Assembly (NCBI GenBank): GCA_002049455.2
Contig: KV919032.1
Location: 43,875-107,874 of the forward strand
Source of the DNA: Porphyra umbilicalis
Lineage: Eukaryota; Rhodophyta; Bangiophyceae; Bangiales; Bangiaceae
Reading direction: 5' to 3'
DNA length: 64,000 nt
Both the position numbers and the translations under genes were made by a program. Below the pieces are notes generated by a model. That model had not been told where the DNA came from. It ran no database searches and saw nothing but the letters and a program-made list of their open reading frames with translations. Positions 41,722-52,353 of this stretch are shown here, piece after piece (the first letter of the stretch is position 1; every line of letters begins with the position of its first letter).

Positions 41722-43614
41722 ATGCCCCACGTGCACGTCTCCTCATCGAGCGTCGCGACCTCGTGGATATCCATGGCGGGCGGTGACGGATGTCCATCCT
41801 CGGGGCGGCGTCGGACGCCGTCGCCCCCCCTGCCTACCGACGCCTCCTCCGCGGCGACGGCGGCCGCCGCCGCCCTCGCCTGCACCCCCGTCAAGCGGTC
41901 GGTTATGCTCGACTTTACGCCCTTCCTCGTTTCGGCGCGTTACTCGGACCTGCGGCTGCTCGCACGTGGCAGCTATGGGGTTGTTGCGCGGGCCACCGAT
42001 GGGGTCACCAAACAGCCGGTGGCCATTAAAAAGGTACACTCTGCGTTTGACACGACGGCGGACGCGCGGCACCTCCTCCGCGAGATTCGGCTGCTGCGAC
42101 ACATGCGGCACCCGCACGTGCTGCCACTCCTCGACTTGGACGCGCCCATCGAGTACAAGAACTGGGCCGACGTGTACCTGGTCATGCCCCTCCTCGACAC
42201 GGACCTGGAGGTGCTGCTCGCGGGCATTGCGGGCGGCCGCCGTAAGGACCTAAGCGATCACCAAAAGCGGGCCATTTTCTTCCAGCTGCTCTCTGCGGTG
42301 GCTTACCTCCACGCCGCGGGCGTGGCGCACCGGGACATCAAGCCGGGCAACGTGCTCCTGTCCAAGTCGGCGCATGTGATGCTCGGCGACCTCGGCCTGG
42401 CGCGCTACATTGCGCCGGGGGAGGACACGGGCCTGACGCAGGCGGTCGTCACCAAGAGCTACCGCGCCCCCGAGCTCTTCCTGTCGGGTGCGTCTGAAAA
42501 GTACACGTCGGCCATTGACTTGTGGTCGCTCGGCGTCCTCCTCTTCAGCCTCTACTCGCCCAACTTCCCCCTCTTTTCCCACCGCAAGGGGGAGGGCGTC
42601 CTCTCGGCCGTCAAACTCACCACCCAACTCGACGCCATCTGCCGCGTTGTTGGCACCCCCCCGGTGGCGGCGCGGGAGGCGTCTGCCCTCGGCCGCTGGT
42701 ACCTGCGGCGGGCGCCCGCACACGCACCACTGCCGATTGACCGGTGGTTTGCGAGCCCAGAGGCAGCCGCCGCGGTGCCGGCCGACGCCAAGGCGCTGAT
42801 GCTCGCGCTGCTGCGCTTTGACCCGGCCGAGCGCCTCACCGCCGCCGATGCGCTCGCGCACCCGTACGTGGCCGAGTTTTGCGACCCAGCCGCGGCGGGG
42901 CGGTACGACCGGCCGGCCGGCTGGGCCGACTGCCTCGAGCCGGGCTGTGAGGCAGGGGGGACCGCCCACGGGCCTGGCGTCAAGGCCCTGAGCCGGGAGG
43001 AAATCAAGCTAAAGGTACTCGCTGAGGTGGCGTCCTTTCACCCGGACCTGGCGCTCCGCGCCGACACCCCCTCCGCGATGGAAGGTGCCCCCGACCCGGA
43101 CGTGTCGCCACGGCATCGGCCGGCGGCGGTTGCGGGCGCCGCCGCCGCCGCCGCCGCGTCGCCGCTCGCCGACCGCGCGTCCACGCCGTCGCCGCCACCG
43201 CCGCTGGCGGGTGCCACTGGCGTTGGGGGCGCCGCCGCCGCCGCCGGCACGGGGCGGCGGCGGAGCCACCGCCGCTTTGGTGGCTTTGTCGGCGGCACGC
43301 CGGCCGAAATGACGCCACTGTCGAGCTGTGACCGCCTCGACGCGGCCGCTGCTGACGCTGCCGCAGAGCCGCTGCCAGCACACGAAGACGCGGACGAGGC
43401 GGGCGGCGGCGGCGGCGGCGGTGGTGGTGGCCACCACCGCGGCCACCACCACGGGCGGCGGGGGCGGGCGGCGGCCCACGGGCTGGCCGCGCCCGTCCCC
43501 CGCGCGCCTGTGTGTGGCCAAGACAAGGGCGACGGCAAGGTGCATGGGAGCCACGGGTGGCGGCGACCGTCAGAGCGGCGGCTGGGGGGCCTCTTCCACC
43601 ACTCATCCCACTAG
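41722..43614 (+). CDS. CMGC-type (MAPK/CDK-like) serine/threonine kinase
   Basis: 630 residues from the ATG (MPHVHVSSSS); an internal ATG lies at MLDFTPFLV. All catalytic landmarks are present: Gly loop LLARGSYGVVARA near residue 79, ATP-binding Lys in PVAIKKV near 100, alpha-C Glu in LLREIRLLRH, catalytic loop VAHRDIKPGNVLL near 203, GDLGLAR in place of DFG near 222, and TKSYRAPELFLSGASE near 247, which is CMGC-like. The CMGC insert region follows (TTQLDAICRVVGTPPVAA) and then the C-lobe LLRFDPAERLTAADALAHPY. No TxY activation motif is evident, so it is closer to CDK-like than to classical MAPK. The C-terminal 250 residues are Ala/Gly/His-rich and disordered. No introns are needed. The substrate is unknown. 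Confidence 0.85.
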   Translation: MPHVHVSSSSVATSWISMAGGDGCPSSGRRRTPSPPLPTDASSAATAAAAALACTPVKRSVMLDFTPFLVSARYSDLRLLARGSYGVVARATDGVTKQPVAIKKVHSAFDTTADARHLLREIRLLRHMRHPHVLPLLDLDAPIEYKNWADVYLVMPLLDTDLEVLLAGIAGGRRKDLSDHQKRAIFFQLLSAVAYLHAAGVAHRDIKPGNVLLSKSAHVMLGDLGLARYIAPGEDTGLTQAVVTKSYRAPELFLSGASEKYTSAIDLWSLGVLLFSLYSPNFPLFSHRKGEGVLSAVKLTTQLDAICRVVGTPPVAAREASALGRWYLRRAPAHAPLPIDRWFASPEAAAAVPADAKALMLALLRFDPAERLTAADALAHPYVAEFCDPAAAGRYDRPAGWADCLEPGCEAGGTAHGPGVKALSREEIKLKVLAEVASFHPDLALRADTPSAMEGAPDPDVSPRHRPAAVAGAAAAAAASPLADRASTPSPPPPLAGATGVGGAAAAAGTGRRRSHRRFGGFVGGTPAEMTPLSSCDRLDAAAADAAAEPLPAHEDADEAGGGGGGGGGGHHRGHHHGRRGRAAAHGLAAPVPRAPVCGQDKGDGKVHGSHGWRRPSERRLGGLFHHSSH

Positions 43615-44002
43615 TGGCGTGCGGCGCGGCATCGTGCCGCTTATCTATGCTCTTTTTTCCGTTTTGAGGACTGTCTGGCGTTGGCCTGCGTGTCCGTCCT
43701 GGGTCTTGTGGGTGTTTCGGGTTTTTTGTTCATGGCGTGTGCTCCCGTGGTCGGCCCGGCGTCGGGTCGCCCTCGGTTGGGAGCACTGCCAGCGGGTGGG
43801 AGTGCCGCGCTGGCCGTGGGGTCGGCCGGCTCGCGTAGTAAACGCACACTCAAAAACAATGTACAGACAATCCTTCCGTGCCCTGCGTTTGGGGTGGGCC
43901 CGGGCCCAGACGGGTGGCGCGCCAGGTCTGCGCAACTACCCTGCGCCGCCAATGCAGAGGCCGACTGCTCCTTTTTCTTGTTTGCGGCCGCCCCCGGCCG
44001 CC
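43615..44002. other. Short spacer between convergent kinase and carbamoyltransferase genes
   Basis: This 3'-to-3' spacer contains T-rich patches near 43650-43735. No further gene is visible. Confidence 0.5.
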
Positions 44003-45165
44003 CTACCCACCCCGCTCCGCGACGACGAGCCGCAACTCGACCAGCCGCCGTACCGCCGCACGCACGCGCGCGAGCACCCCCCCCTCGTCGCCCTCGTCCA
44101 CCCCCCCGTCGTCGCCCTCGGCGGCGCCCCCCCCCCCCCCCCCCCACCCGTCGTCGCCCTCCTCCCCCTCCCCGTCCCCATCCTCAAACGCGTCGGCGAG
44201 CAGCCCAACGTCCATCCCCCCCCCCTCTGCGTCAGCCGCGAGCGCTTGGAGGACGAGCAAGTCGAGCTCCGACGCGAGCTCCACCACCGCCGGCGGGGGG
44301 GGCGCCTCGGGCACGTAGCCGCCGGGAAAGTCGGGCGGCGGCGGCCGGGCGCCGGTCGTGAGCGTCACGCGCGTCACCTCCCCGCACACGTCGGTGACGG
44401 TGGCGGCGGAAAAGGGGGCGGCGCCCGGCGCGAGGGCGACCGTGACGGGGCCCCAGGCGTCCCAGCCGCCCGTCCCGCCCGCCCCGCCGCCGCCGCCGCC
44501 GCTACCGCCGCCGCCGTCGCCGTCACCGTCACCGTCGTCGAGCAGCAGCGGCGACGGTGGCGGCGGCGGCAGCGCCGACGCCCTCCGCGTCACGCAGTGC
44601 CGCCCCTCCAACACGAGGAGGTCGACCCCCCCCCCGCGCGCAGCAGCAACTCGACCGCATCCGCGGGCGTCTCGATCAGCGGCTCCCCCGCCACATTGGC
44701 CGACGTGTTGAGCGCCACCCCCACCCCCGTGCGGTCCCCGAGGGCGGCGAGGAGCCGCCCCAACCCCCCCCCCCGTCGGCCGGCCCGACGACCTGCACCC
44801 GCGCCGTGCCGTCGGCGTGCACGACCGCCGGCAGGCGCGCCGCCCACCCGTCCCGCACGCGCACGCACGCGCCCATCCACGGGGTGCCGCCGGGCGCAAA
44901 GTAGGTGCCCGCGTCTGCCGCCCGCACGGCGGGCGCAAAGGGGCGAAACGGCTCCCGCCGCTTGACGCGACGATTGAGCGTCGCCCGCGCGGTTGCCGAC
45001 GTGGCGGCGGCGAGGAGGGAGCGCCCGCCGAGCGCGCGGGCGCCGACTTCCGCGCGCCCCGCCGCCCAGGCGACAATGCCGCCGCCGGCAAGGACGGTGG
45101 CGGCAGCGTCAATGGCGGCGGCGGCGGCAGGGGGGGGGGGTCGCCCCCGCCGCCGCTGCTGCTGC

Positions 45166-45196
<31 letters not shown>

Positions 45197-46735
45197 GCCG
45201 TCGGCGGGGTGGCGCGTGACCGAAACGTAGGGCGCGTACGCGTCGAGCGTCGCGTCGACGGCGGCGGCGGTGTACGCCGCGCCCGTAAACGGGACGAGGC
45301 GCGATGCGTGGGGCGGCGGCGGGGGTGGCGCCCCCGCCCCCCCCCCGCCGCCCAGCGCGCCGCCCCCACCGCCGCACACCCGAGCGCAATGCCCTCATCC
45401 CCCGGCGCCGGCGGCACGGTGACCGTGTCGAAAATGGCCGCCCGGCCAATGGCGCCGACGAGCGACGAGTTGAGCGCCACCCCCCCGACGAGCACCAGGT
45501 GCCCCGCGCCCGGCGCGTCGGCCGCCGCGGCGCGCAGGGAGCGGAGCAGGGCGAGCGTCACCGCCTCTGTGTCCCGCTGCACGACCGCCGCCAGCGCCGT
45601 GTAAAACACCCACCGACGGTCGGTGCACGGGGGGGTTCCGGGCGCGCCCGCGTCGGCGGGCACCTTGTGCCACTCGTTGGGGTAGGGGAGGCGCCCGAGC
45701 TCCCCCCAGTTGATTTCAAAGGCGCCGCGCGTGCCGGCGGGCGCCGTCAAGTCGCCGCGGAGCACCCACGCGGGGACGCCCCCCGGCGCGGCGGCGGTCG
45801 CGCCGCCGCCGCCGTCGCCGCCGTCACTGCCAGCCGGCGGCGGCGGCGGCGGCGGCGGCGTGCCGTACGCGGCGAGCCCCTGCACCTTGCCACACGCGTT
45901 CCAGTCGCCAAAAATGTGCGACGCGACGCGCGAGTAGGCAGCGCCGACGCCGTCGAGCGCCTCAAAGCCGTGGTTTGGGCTCTCCCCCGGCGCGCGGGCG
46001 ACCGCCCAGCGCTTCCAAAACCGGCGCATCGGGTCTGCGGCCGCGCCGGCGCCGGCGGGGGCCGCGTAGAGGTAGGCGCTTTCGCTCTCCCGACACCCAT
46101 ACGGGGCGGCGGCGACGCCCTTGTCGGCCGGCACCTCGTCGTTCGCCGGCCCCCGACCCGGCGCCCACGGGAGGCGTAGGTCGTGGAGGTACTCCCCAGG
46201 GGGCGCCGCCCCCCCCCACCCGCCCACGTCCGCCGCCATCTCCCGATACGCTTCGCCCATGCCGTCCATGACAACGACGAGCGCCGCGGCGTGGCCGCAC
46301 CCCCACACCCCCGCGTGCGCGTGCGCGAGGTGGTGGCTCACCTCCAGCTGCGGGTAGCCACTGCCGCCGCCCGCCCCGCCGCCCGCCCCGCCGCCGCCGC
46401 CGCCGCCGCCGAGCACGTTGCCCGGGGCGGCGTAGGCGGGCGGCAGCGTGCCGACGGCGACGCCAAACGCGAGCCGCCCCGTATTTTCAAGCGCCCCCAC
46501 CCGCTCGTGGTGGTTATTGACAATGACGGCGACAATGGCGGCGGCGGCGGCGGCGGGCGTCAAGCCCGGCAGCGCCCCGAGCGCGTGGGCGGTGAGCGCG
46601 GCGGTGCCGCCGCCGTCGTGCTTGCGCCGCGTGTGGCGCTCCTTGGAGGAGGCGTAGAGGAGGGTGGAGGTCGCCGCGTCAATGATCGCCACGGACGTGT
46701 CGTGGGAGTACTTGTTGATGCCGAGGACGAGGGCG

Positions 46736-46766
<31 letters not shown>

Positions 46767-47029
46767 CCCGCCGGCGGCCACAGCCGCGGCCACGGGAGGG
46801 TGGGGGGGGGGGGGGGGCGGCGTGACGCCGCGCGCGCGCGGCGGGCAGGGCGGGGGCGCCCGCCGGCCCGACCGCCTGGGCCGCCGGCGGCCCAGGCGGC
46901 GGCCGCCGCGCCGAGGCGGGCGGCGGGCGGCCGCGCGGCGGCGGCGGCGGGCGGCGGCGGCAGCCGCCCGCCGACGGCGACAAATGCCGCCGCCGCCGCC
47001 GCCCCACGCTCGGCTCGCACAAACGCCAT
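44003..47029 (-). CDS. NodU/CmcH-family O-carbamoyltransferase
   Basis: These enzymes use carbamoyl phosphate and ATP to carbamoylate hydroxyls of sugars or secondary metabolites. From the ATG at 47029 (MAFVRAERGAAAAAAF) an Ala/Pro-rich leader reaches a 28-G run. The Kae1-like N-domain follows: LVLGINKYSHDTSVAIID, SSKERHTRRKHDGG, VSHHLAHAHAGVWG, VVVMDGMGEAYRE and LVLVGGVALNSSLVG. The C-domain shows AEVGARALGGRSLLAA, LNRRVKRREPFRPFAPAV, VVHADGTARVQVV and GVALNTSANVAGEPLIETP, all family hallmarks. These lie in successive frames, with slips at 46735-46762, about 45330-45380, 45131-45140, 44764-44774 and 44626-44635, all G/C runs; four of the five fit one missing base. An acidic extension ends the protein. 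The family is mainly bacterial, so transfer is possible. The substrate is not evident. Confidence 0.82.
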
Positions 47030-47598
47030 CACGTCGGGGAGGGGGGGAGCGCACCGGGGGGGGGGGAAGGTGGCACCGCCAGGGGCGTCACCACCACCGC
47101 CGCAACCACTACCCGCGCGGGTGCCCGGCGGCCGCCGGGCGGCAAGCGGCCGTTTGCCGCTGCGGGTGCGGACCGCGACGCGGCCGGCCGGATCAGGGGG
47201 GGCGCGCCATCGGCCGGATCTGCCAGATTTCCAGGCGAGCCACGGGCCGCCGCCGCGGGATCCCGAGTCCCGGGACGCGCGGCGGCCGCCCGCGTCCTCG
47301 TCCGCAGAGAAAAAAAAGGAAAAAAACCGTGGCACGCGCCGCCGCGGTCGTGCGGCCACACAGCTACTGTACCAGCGCCGCACCCAAAGCGAGAATACAC
47401 GACGCCTGCTGTCGCCGTGCGCGCCGCAGGGGCCAACCGCAGCGCGACAGGCGCGGTCCACGGTGGCGCCACGTGCACGGGCGCCCCGAGATTGGTGGGG
47501 GGCACAGCGGGGCAGACGGCGCAAGTGCAATCTTTTTCCTCTGTTTTTATTTTCTTGTCCCCGCGCCCCTCCACCCATGACGCGGCCCGCGTCGGCGC
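47030..47598. other. Intergenic region between carbamoyltransferase and ankyrin genes
   Basis: Candidate promoter space for the minus-strand carbamoyltransferase gene. I see no TATA box. No gene is recognised. Confidence 0.4.
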
Positions 47599-49869
47599 TC
47601 ACCCCAGCTCCTCAATCGCGGCGGCTCGCTGCGCGTCCGACTTGGCCTCCAGCCGCCGCGTGCACAGCAGCCGCACGGCCCGCCGGGGGCCGAGCGACGG
47701 AAACGACGCGACGACGCGCGCGCACAGCGCCGCGCCGTGGCGGCCGAGCCCCGACGTGACCGCCCCCGCGTGGAGCAACACAACCACCACCCGCCGCCAG
47801 CCGTCGAGCTGCGTGCGCATCGCGTCGCTGACCGCCCCGGGGGTCAGCCCGTCGGTGCGCGCGGGGGGCGGCCGCCGCCCCTCTGCCACGGCGCGCAGGT
47901 GGAGGTCGGGGCGGCCCGCCATGACGCCGGCAAGGTCCCGCGCCGCGCTCAGCTTGCGGGCGTACCACGACAGGGCGCTCGCGAGCGGCGTCTCGTCGTC
48001 AATGTTGGCGCTCCGCACGTCGGCGTGGCGGTGGAGGAGGGCCACCACGGTGGTCGCGTCGGCGCGGCGCGCCGCCACGTGCAGCACGCGGTCCCGCGAC
48101 GTGCGGTCGGCGTCGTGAAGGAACGGGCGCACGCGGTCATTGTCGAGGAGGGCGACGCGCTTGCGCTTGACGGCCTCGAGGGCGGGCGTGCTCACCGCGT
48201 TGGCGGGATGTGTCGGCGGGAGGAGGTCGACAACCTTCCGATGGCCGAGCGTGACCGCGATGCACAGGGGCGTCTCGCCGGCGCAGCACACGGGGGTGGG
48301 GTTGGCGCCGAGCCGAAGGAGCGCGGCGACGACGTGCTTGTGGCCTCGGCTGGCGGCAAAGTGCAAAGCCGTCCAGCCGTCCTGGTCCGTCGCGTTCAAG
48401 TCCGCGCACGCCGCTGCCATTGATTTCACTGCTGCAGCACATCCTACTTGACCAACCACATGTAGCGCGGTCGAGCCGTCATTGCGCTTCGCGTGCACGT
48501 CGGCGCCCGCCGCCAGCAGCGCGTCGACCGCCTCGGCTCTGTCACTGGAGCCCGCGCAGTGCAGCGCGGTCCAGCCACAGTTGCACTTGGCGTGCACGTC
48601 GGCGCCCGCCGCCAGCAGCGCGTCGACCGCCTCGGCTTTGCCACGGGAGCCCGCATTGTGCAGCGCGGTCATGCCATGTTTGCATTTGGCGTGCACGTCG
48701 GCGCCCGCCGCCAGCAGCACGTCGACCGCCTCGGCTCTGCCACTGGAGCCCGCATTGTGCAGCGCGGTCATGCCACGTTTGGATTTGGCGTGCACGTCGG
48801 CGCCCGCCGCCAGCAGCGCGTCGACCGCCTCGGCTCTGCCACTGAAGCCCGCCTTGTGTAGCGCGGTCATGCCATGTTTGGATTTGTCGTGCACGTCGGC
48901 GCCCGCCGCCAGCAGCGCGTCGACCGCCTCGGCTTTGCCACGGGAGCCCGCATTGTGCAGCGCGGTCATGCCATGTTTGCATTTGGCGTGCACGTCGGCG
49001 CCCGCCGCCAGCAGCGCGTCGACCGCCTCGGCCCTGCCGCTGCAGCCCGCCTTGTGCAGCGCGGTCATGCCACGTTTGGATTTGGCGTGCACGTCGGCGC
49101 CCGCCGCCAGCAGCACGTCGACCGCCTCGGCTCTGCCACTGGAGCCCGCATTGTGCAGCGCGGTCGTACCATATTCGCATTTGGCGTGCACGTCGGCGCC
49201 CGCCGCCAGCAGCGCGTCGACCGCCTCGGCCCTGCCGCTGCAGCTCGCCTTGTGCAGCGCGGTCATGCCGTGTTCGGATTTGGCGTGCACGTCGGCGCCC
49301 GCCGCCAGCAGCACGTCGACCGCCTCGGCTCTGCCACTGGAGCCCGCATTGTGCAGCGCGGTCGTACCATATTCGCATTTGGCGTGCACGTCGGCGCCCG
49401 CCGCCAGCAGCACGTCGACCGCCTCGGCTCTGCCACTGGAGCCCGCCTCGTGCAGCGCAGTCGAGCCCGAACTGGTCTTGGTGTGCATGTCGACGCCTGC
49501 GCCCAGCAGCACCCGTAATGCCGGCGCCTGTCCGCCGCGCGCGGCCCAGTGCAACGGCCGCCACGCAGTCCTGTGTTTTATCCAGGCACATGCAACAGCC
49601 CCGTCTGCGCCTGCGGCGAGGAGCATCTCCATCACCGCCACGCGCCCCCCAACGGCAGCCCAATGCAAGGGCGCGTCCCCCTTGGGCGACGGCGCCCCCG
49701 CCTGCACGCCGCCTATGAGCATTGCCGCAACGGCGGGCGCGTCCCCCCGGCGGGCTGCCTCGTGCATCGCAGGCAGCTCGCCGCCCCGCCAGGAATACGG
49801 CTGTGCGGCAGGGTCGTCTGACACGAGCTCCCGCGGCGCCGCCGCCGCACTCGATGAGGCGCCTTCCAT
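47599..49869 (-). CDS. Ankyrin-repeat protein with a homogenised repeat block
   Basis: 756 residues from the ATG at 49869 (MEGASSSAAAAPRELV). About 15 ankyrin repeats run through the first 500-600 residues, starting with LPAMHEAARRGDAPAV. Ten consecutive repeats are nearly identical (unit EAVDALLAAGADVHAK + SKHGMTALHNAGSSGRA), differing mainly at the CEYG/SKRG/CKHG/SEHG positions on the exposed hairpin. Later, more ordinary repeats follow (DQDGWTALHFAASRGHKHV). The C-terminal 170 residues are helical with two weak repeats. There is no F-box, membrane segment or enzyme domain, so it is probably a binding scaffold. The partner is unknown. An intronless frame is kept throughout with no slips, unlike its neighbours. 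Confidence 0.88.
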   Translation of the reverse strand: MEGASSSAAAAPRELVSDDPAAQPYSWRGGELPAMHEAARRGDAPAVAAMLIGGVQAGAPSPKGDAPLHWAAVGGRVAVMEMLLAAGADGAVACAWIKHRTAWRPLHWAARGGQAPALRVLLGAGVDMHTKTSSGSTALHEAGSSGRAEAVDVLLAAGADVHAKCEYGTTALHNAGSSGRAEAVDVLLAAGADVHAKSEHGMTALHKASCSGRAEAVDALLAAGADVHAKCEYGTTALHNAGSSGRAEAVDVLLAAGADVHAKSKRGMTALHKAGCSGRAEAVDALLAAGADVHAKCKHGMTALHNAGSRGKAEAVDALLAAGADVHDKSKHGMTALHKAGFSGRAEAVDALLAAGADVHAKSKRGMTALHNAGSSGRAEAVDVLLAAGADVHAKCKHGMTALHNAGSRGKAEAVDALLAAGADVHAKCNCGWTALHCAGSSDRAEAVDALLAAGADVHAKRNDGSTALHVVGQVGCAAAVKSMAAACADLNATDQDGWTALHFAASRGHKHVVAALLRLGANPTPVCCAGETPLCIAVTLGHRKVVDLLPPTHPANAVSTPALEAVKRKRVALLDNDRVRPFLHDADRTSRDRVLHVAARRADATTVVALLHRHADVRSANIDDETPLASALSWYARKLSAARDLAGVMAGRPDLHLRAVAEGRRPPPARTDGLTPGAVSDAMRTQLDGWRRVVVVLLHAGAVTSGLGRHGAALCARVVASFPSLGPRRAVRLLCTRRLEAKSDAQRAAAIEELG
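48480..49470 (-). repeat. 99-bp tandem repeats inside the ankyrin gene
   Basis: About ten units of 99 bp (33 codons) with very high identity. On the plus strand each contains GTGCACGTCGGCGCCCGCCG. Adjacent units suggest a two-unit higher-order pattern. The antisense frame is also open through the block only because of the repeat period. Confidence 0.92.
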
Positions 49870-51480
49870 TGCAGCGGCGCCAGCGGCGGGGGTGACGGCG
49901 ACGGCGCTCCAAACGACAAAATAAGTGAAAGGACCAGACGCCGCCCGCGCGGCGCAGGCCAAAACAGCACCGCCCGCCACCGGCGGCCGCGGGACCGTCG
50001 GCCGTGGCACCCACACCCGCACCGCCGTCGACACGGTGGCCTGGTCGCGGCACCGCGCTCCACCACGCAGGGGCGGCTGCGCAGAACCCCACCGCCGCCA
50101 GCAGGCTGGCGGGGACGGCGGCAGTGGCCGCTGCGGGCGTGCCGTGTCCGCCCGCTAAGCGCTGCCGCACGGACGGGGTAGTCGTCGCACGCGGCGGCGA
50201 GGGCGCGCGGCCCGACGACAGCAACGGGAACGGTGGGAGACGGGGGACGGGGGTGGTCGAGACGACGCCTGCGGACGCACCGTGCGGCGCACGGTCACCG
50301 GCGCACAAGCAGCCGCCCGTGCCGTCCGTTATCTCGCAGCGACGGCGGCTGGCTGCCCTGCAAGCGAGGTCAGTCACCCCCCCGCAGCGCGGCCGCGGGG
50401 GGACACCCCCTCAGAGCCAATGTTGCTTGACGGCTTCCGCGGCTCGACCAACGCCCCCCCCCCCACCTGTTACTCGCGGTCGGGCCCGCGCATGTCACCA
50501 CCTCGCAAGAAAGCCGCCCAGCAACCCCTTACCACAGCCAATGGCTGATAGGCCCTCCCCTCGGGCGTCACCAACCTCCCTCTGTTCGAGACGCGCCACC
50601 ACCACCAGGGCGCCGGCTGGACGGTGGCCTACTGGTCACGGCTGTCTAGCACCGGGGGCGTGGCGGCTGCCCAATTCACGCCGTAGTGCAGTGGGCGGCC
50701 CGCGCGGGGGCGACAATGCACGGCGGTGGCGAGCGGATGGCCTCCGCCGCTGGGGCGGGGCCCACGCACATCATGCGCGTGGATGATCCTCCGCGCCACC
50801 GCGTCCAGCGTGGCGTGCGCGTGCCGGGCTGTGTTCCGGCCTCGCGGGGTGGACCAAAGGCCGGTCGAGGCTCTTCCCCCGCTAGCGGATCCCTTAAGAC
50901 TCCGGCCGGAATCCCAGCCCGGGCCACCGATCCTGGGATCCTGCAGAAAACAGGGCCCAGGCCGCGATCCTGAGCCCCGATTCGAAGCCGACTCGGTCTG
51001 GGCCCTAGGCATTCAATGTGGAAGAGATTTAAATTTGGCTGCACGGGCCCGAGCTCACGAACGATTCAGTGCTGACAGCACGTGGAATCATTGGCGGTAG
51101 AAATGACAACGGCACTACAACCTGCAAACAACATGATGAGCACTCTATGTCGAAGTCATGTTGAGTACACCGGATCATGTTCCCGCGCTGCATGTCCGGA
51201 CACAATACCATGACGTGCAGAGTCTTACTTTTATGCAGTACCAGTTGACCTTGAGTCAGCGAATAAAAAACAGAGGACGAGAACGAGTCGGTCGGAACCG
51301 CAGTAAGCCGTCTGCAGTAGGAGCGGGTCCTGTCACGTTGCTTCAACTTGCGACGTTCGACATGCGACCTGGCCATCAAAGAAAAAACGGAGCGTTCTGC
51401 TCAACTTTTTATTGCGCACTGGACAACACAAAGACATGATACCTCAAGCAGCGAGAATGGGCGCTAGCAAACAGCGGAAT
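49870..51480. other. Intergenic transition from very GC-rich to less GC-rich DNA
   Basis: The first kilobase is GC-rich with no convincing gene. From about 51010 onward, base composition shifts toward AT. CACTACAACCTGC at about 51114 begins like a CACTA terminus but no matching opposite end was found. Confidence 0.4.
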
Positions 51481-51999
51481 TCAAGCAGGACCGTAGAGAA
51501 CCTCAATCATAGCTTCCTCACGATGCACCAAAGTCCCAACACACGACTGGTCCCAGATGACAGTCCAGCCAGTGGTGTCCTTCAGCGTGACACGTTGTTC
51601 AGGACCGCTGCATGGGACAGGGAAGACGTTCTGGTGCGGGTAGATGTAGTCCTCGCAAGCGACGTACAGAAAAACCAGGAGTACATACCCGTTAGGCACG
51701 GGCCGGCCTTCGTACGTTGTGGAACGCATGGCGGCGCCAGTGCCGAGAAATTTGTCATTCTCGTCATAGATGAAGTGCTCATACTGGAAGACCTCCCGAG
51801 ACCGCTGCTTGGCTGCCGCCTTCTTGCTGCTGTCGCTAGTAGATGCGGTCGTAGAGATATCCAGCTTGGACATAGCTTCCGCGACCGCCAAGATCGGCAC
51901 GTCGTCAGGAACTTGAGGGGTGCGACGAGTACGAGGTCGCAGCTCATACGTGTGGTTGGCTAGCAAAGCTGCCGCGCGGGGGATCGCACCACCAGCCAT
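51481..51999 (-). CDS. Hypothetical protein, function unknown
   Basis: 172 residues from the ATG at 51999 (MAGGAIPRAAALLANHTYEL). The sequence looks globular and coding: REVFQYEHFIYDENDKFLGT, GYVLLVFLYVACEDYIYP and TTGWTVIWDQSCVGTLVHRE, with mixed hydrophobic and charged residues and no low complexity. I recognise no family. The frame stays open upstream to another ATG at 52353 (MKWVFHLVKVFAIL), which would add 118 residues with a hydrophobic start, but that stretch looks less convincing. It lies next to the transposon-like cluster and shares its lower GC, so it may belong to it. Confidence 0.5.
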   Translation of the reverse strand: MAGGAIPRAAALLANHTYELRPRTRRTPQVPDDVPILAVAEAMSKLDISTTASTSDSSKKAAAKQRSREVFQYEHFIYDENDKFLGTGAAMRSTTYEGRPVPNGYVLLVFLYVACEDYIYPHQNVFPVPCSGPEQRVTLKDTTGWTVIWDQSCVGTLVHREEAMIEVLYGPA

Positions 52000-52353
52000 G
52001 GGTCTCTTAACGAGAGAGGGGAGGGGCCTGCCGTAGAAGAAGGGAACTAACACGTCAGAGTGGAGAAAAATGAGAACGTTGGGCCGGGGGCATAGGATAG
52101 TGCGCAAGTCGGGAGTAAAGGGTGATGTGCAACTGGGGCACGGTTGTGGGGAAACAACGAGCTTGGCTACAAATGCTGACGAAAGGCTGAGCACCGCACT
52201 ACCTGACCTGGCGTTCCGACAGCAGTGTGGGCGGCAGCTTTGGCGCCAAGACCACCCAGCACCATTTCCTGGAAAAACATGACAGCGAGTCATCTCAGAC
52301 ATGCTGTTCATGAGGATGGCAAACACCTTCACCAAATGAAAGACCCATTTCAT

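Noticed and set aside
48482-49924. 480-codon plus-strand frame antisense to the ankyrin gene
   Set aside because: A mirror of the 99-bp repeats; the ankyrin reading on the minus strand explains the sequence.
51110-51130. CACTACAACC as the left end of a CACTA transposon
   Set aside because: No inverted partner or 3-bp duplication was found to the right within the window.
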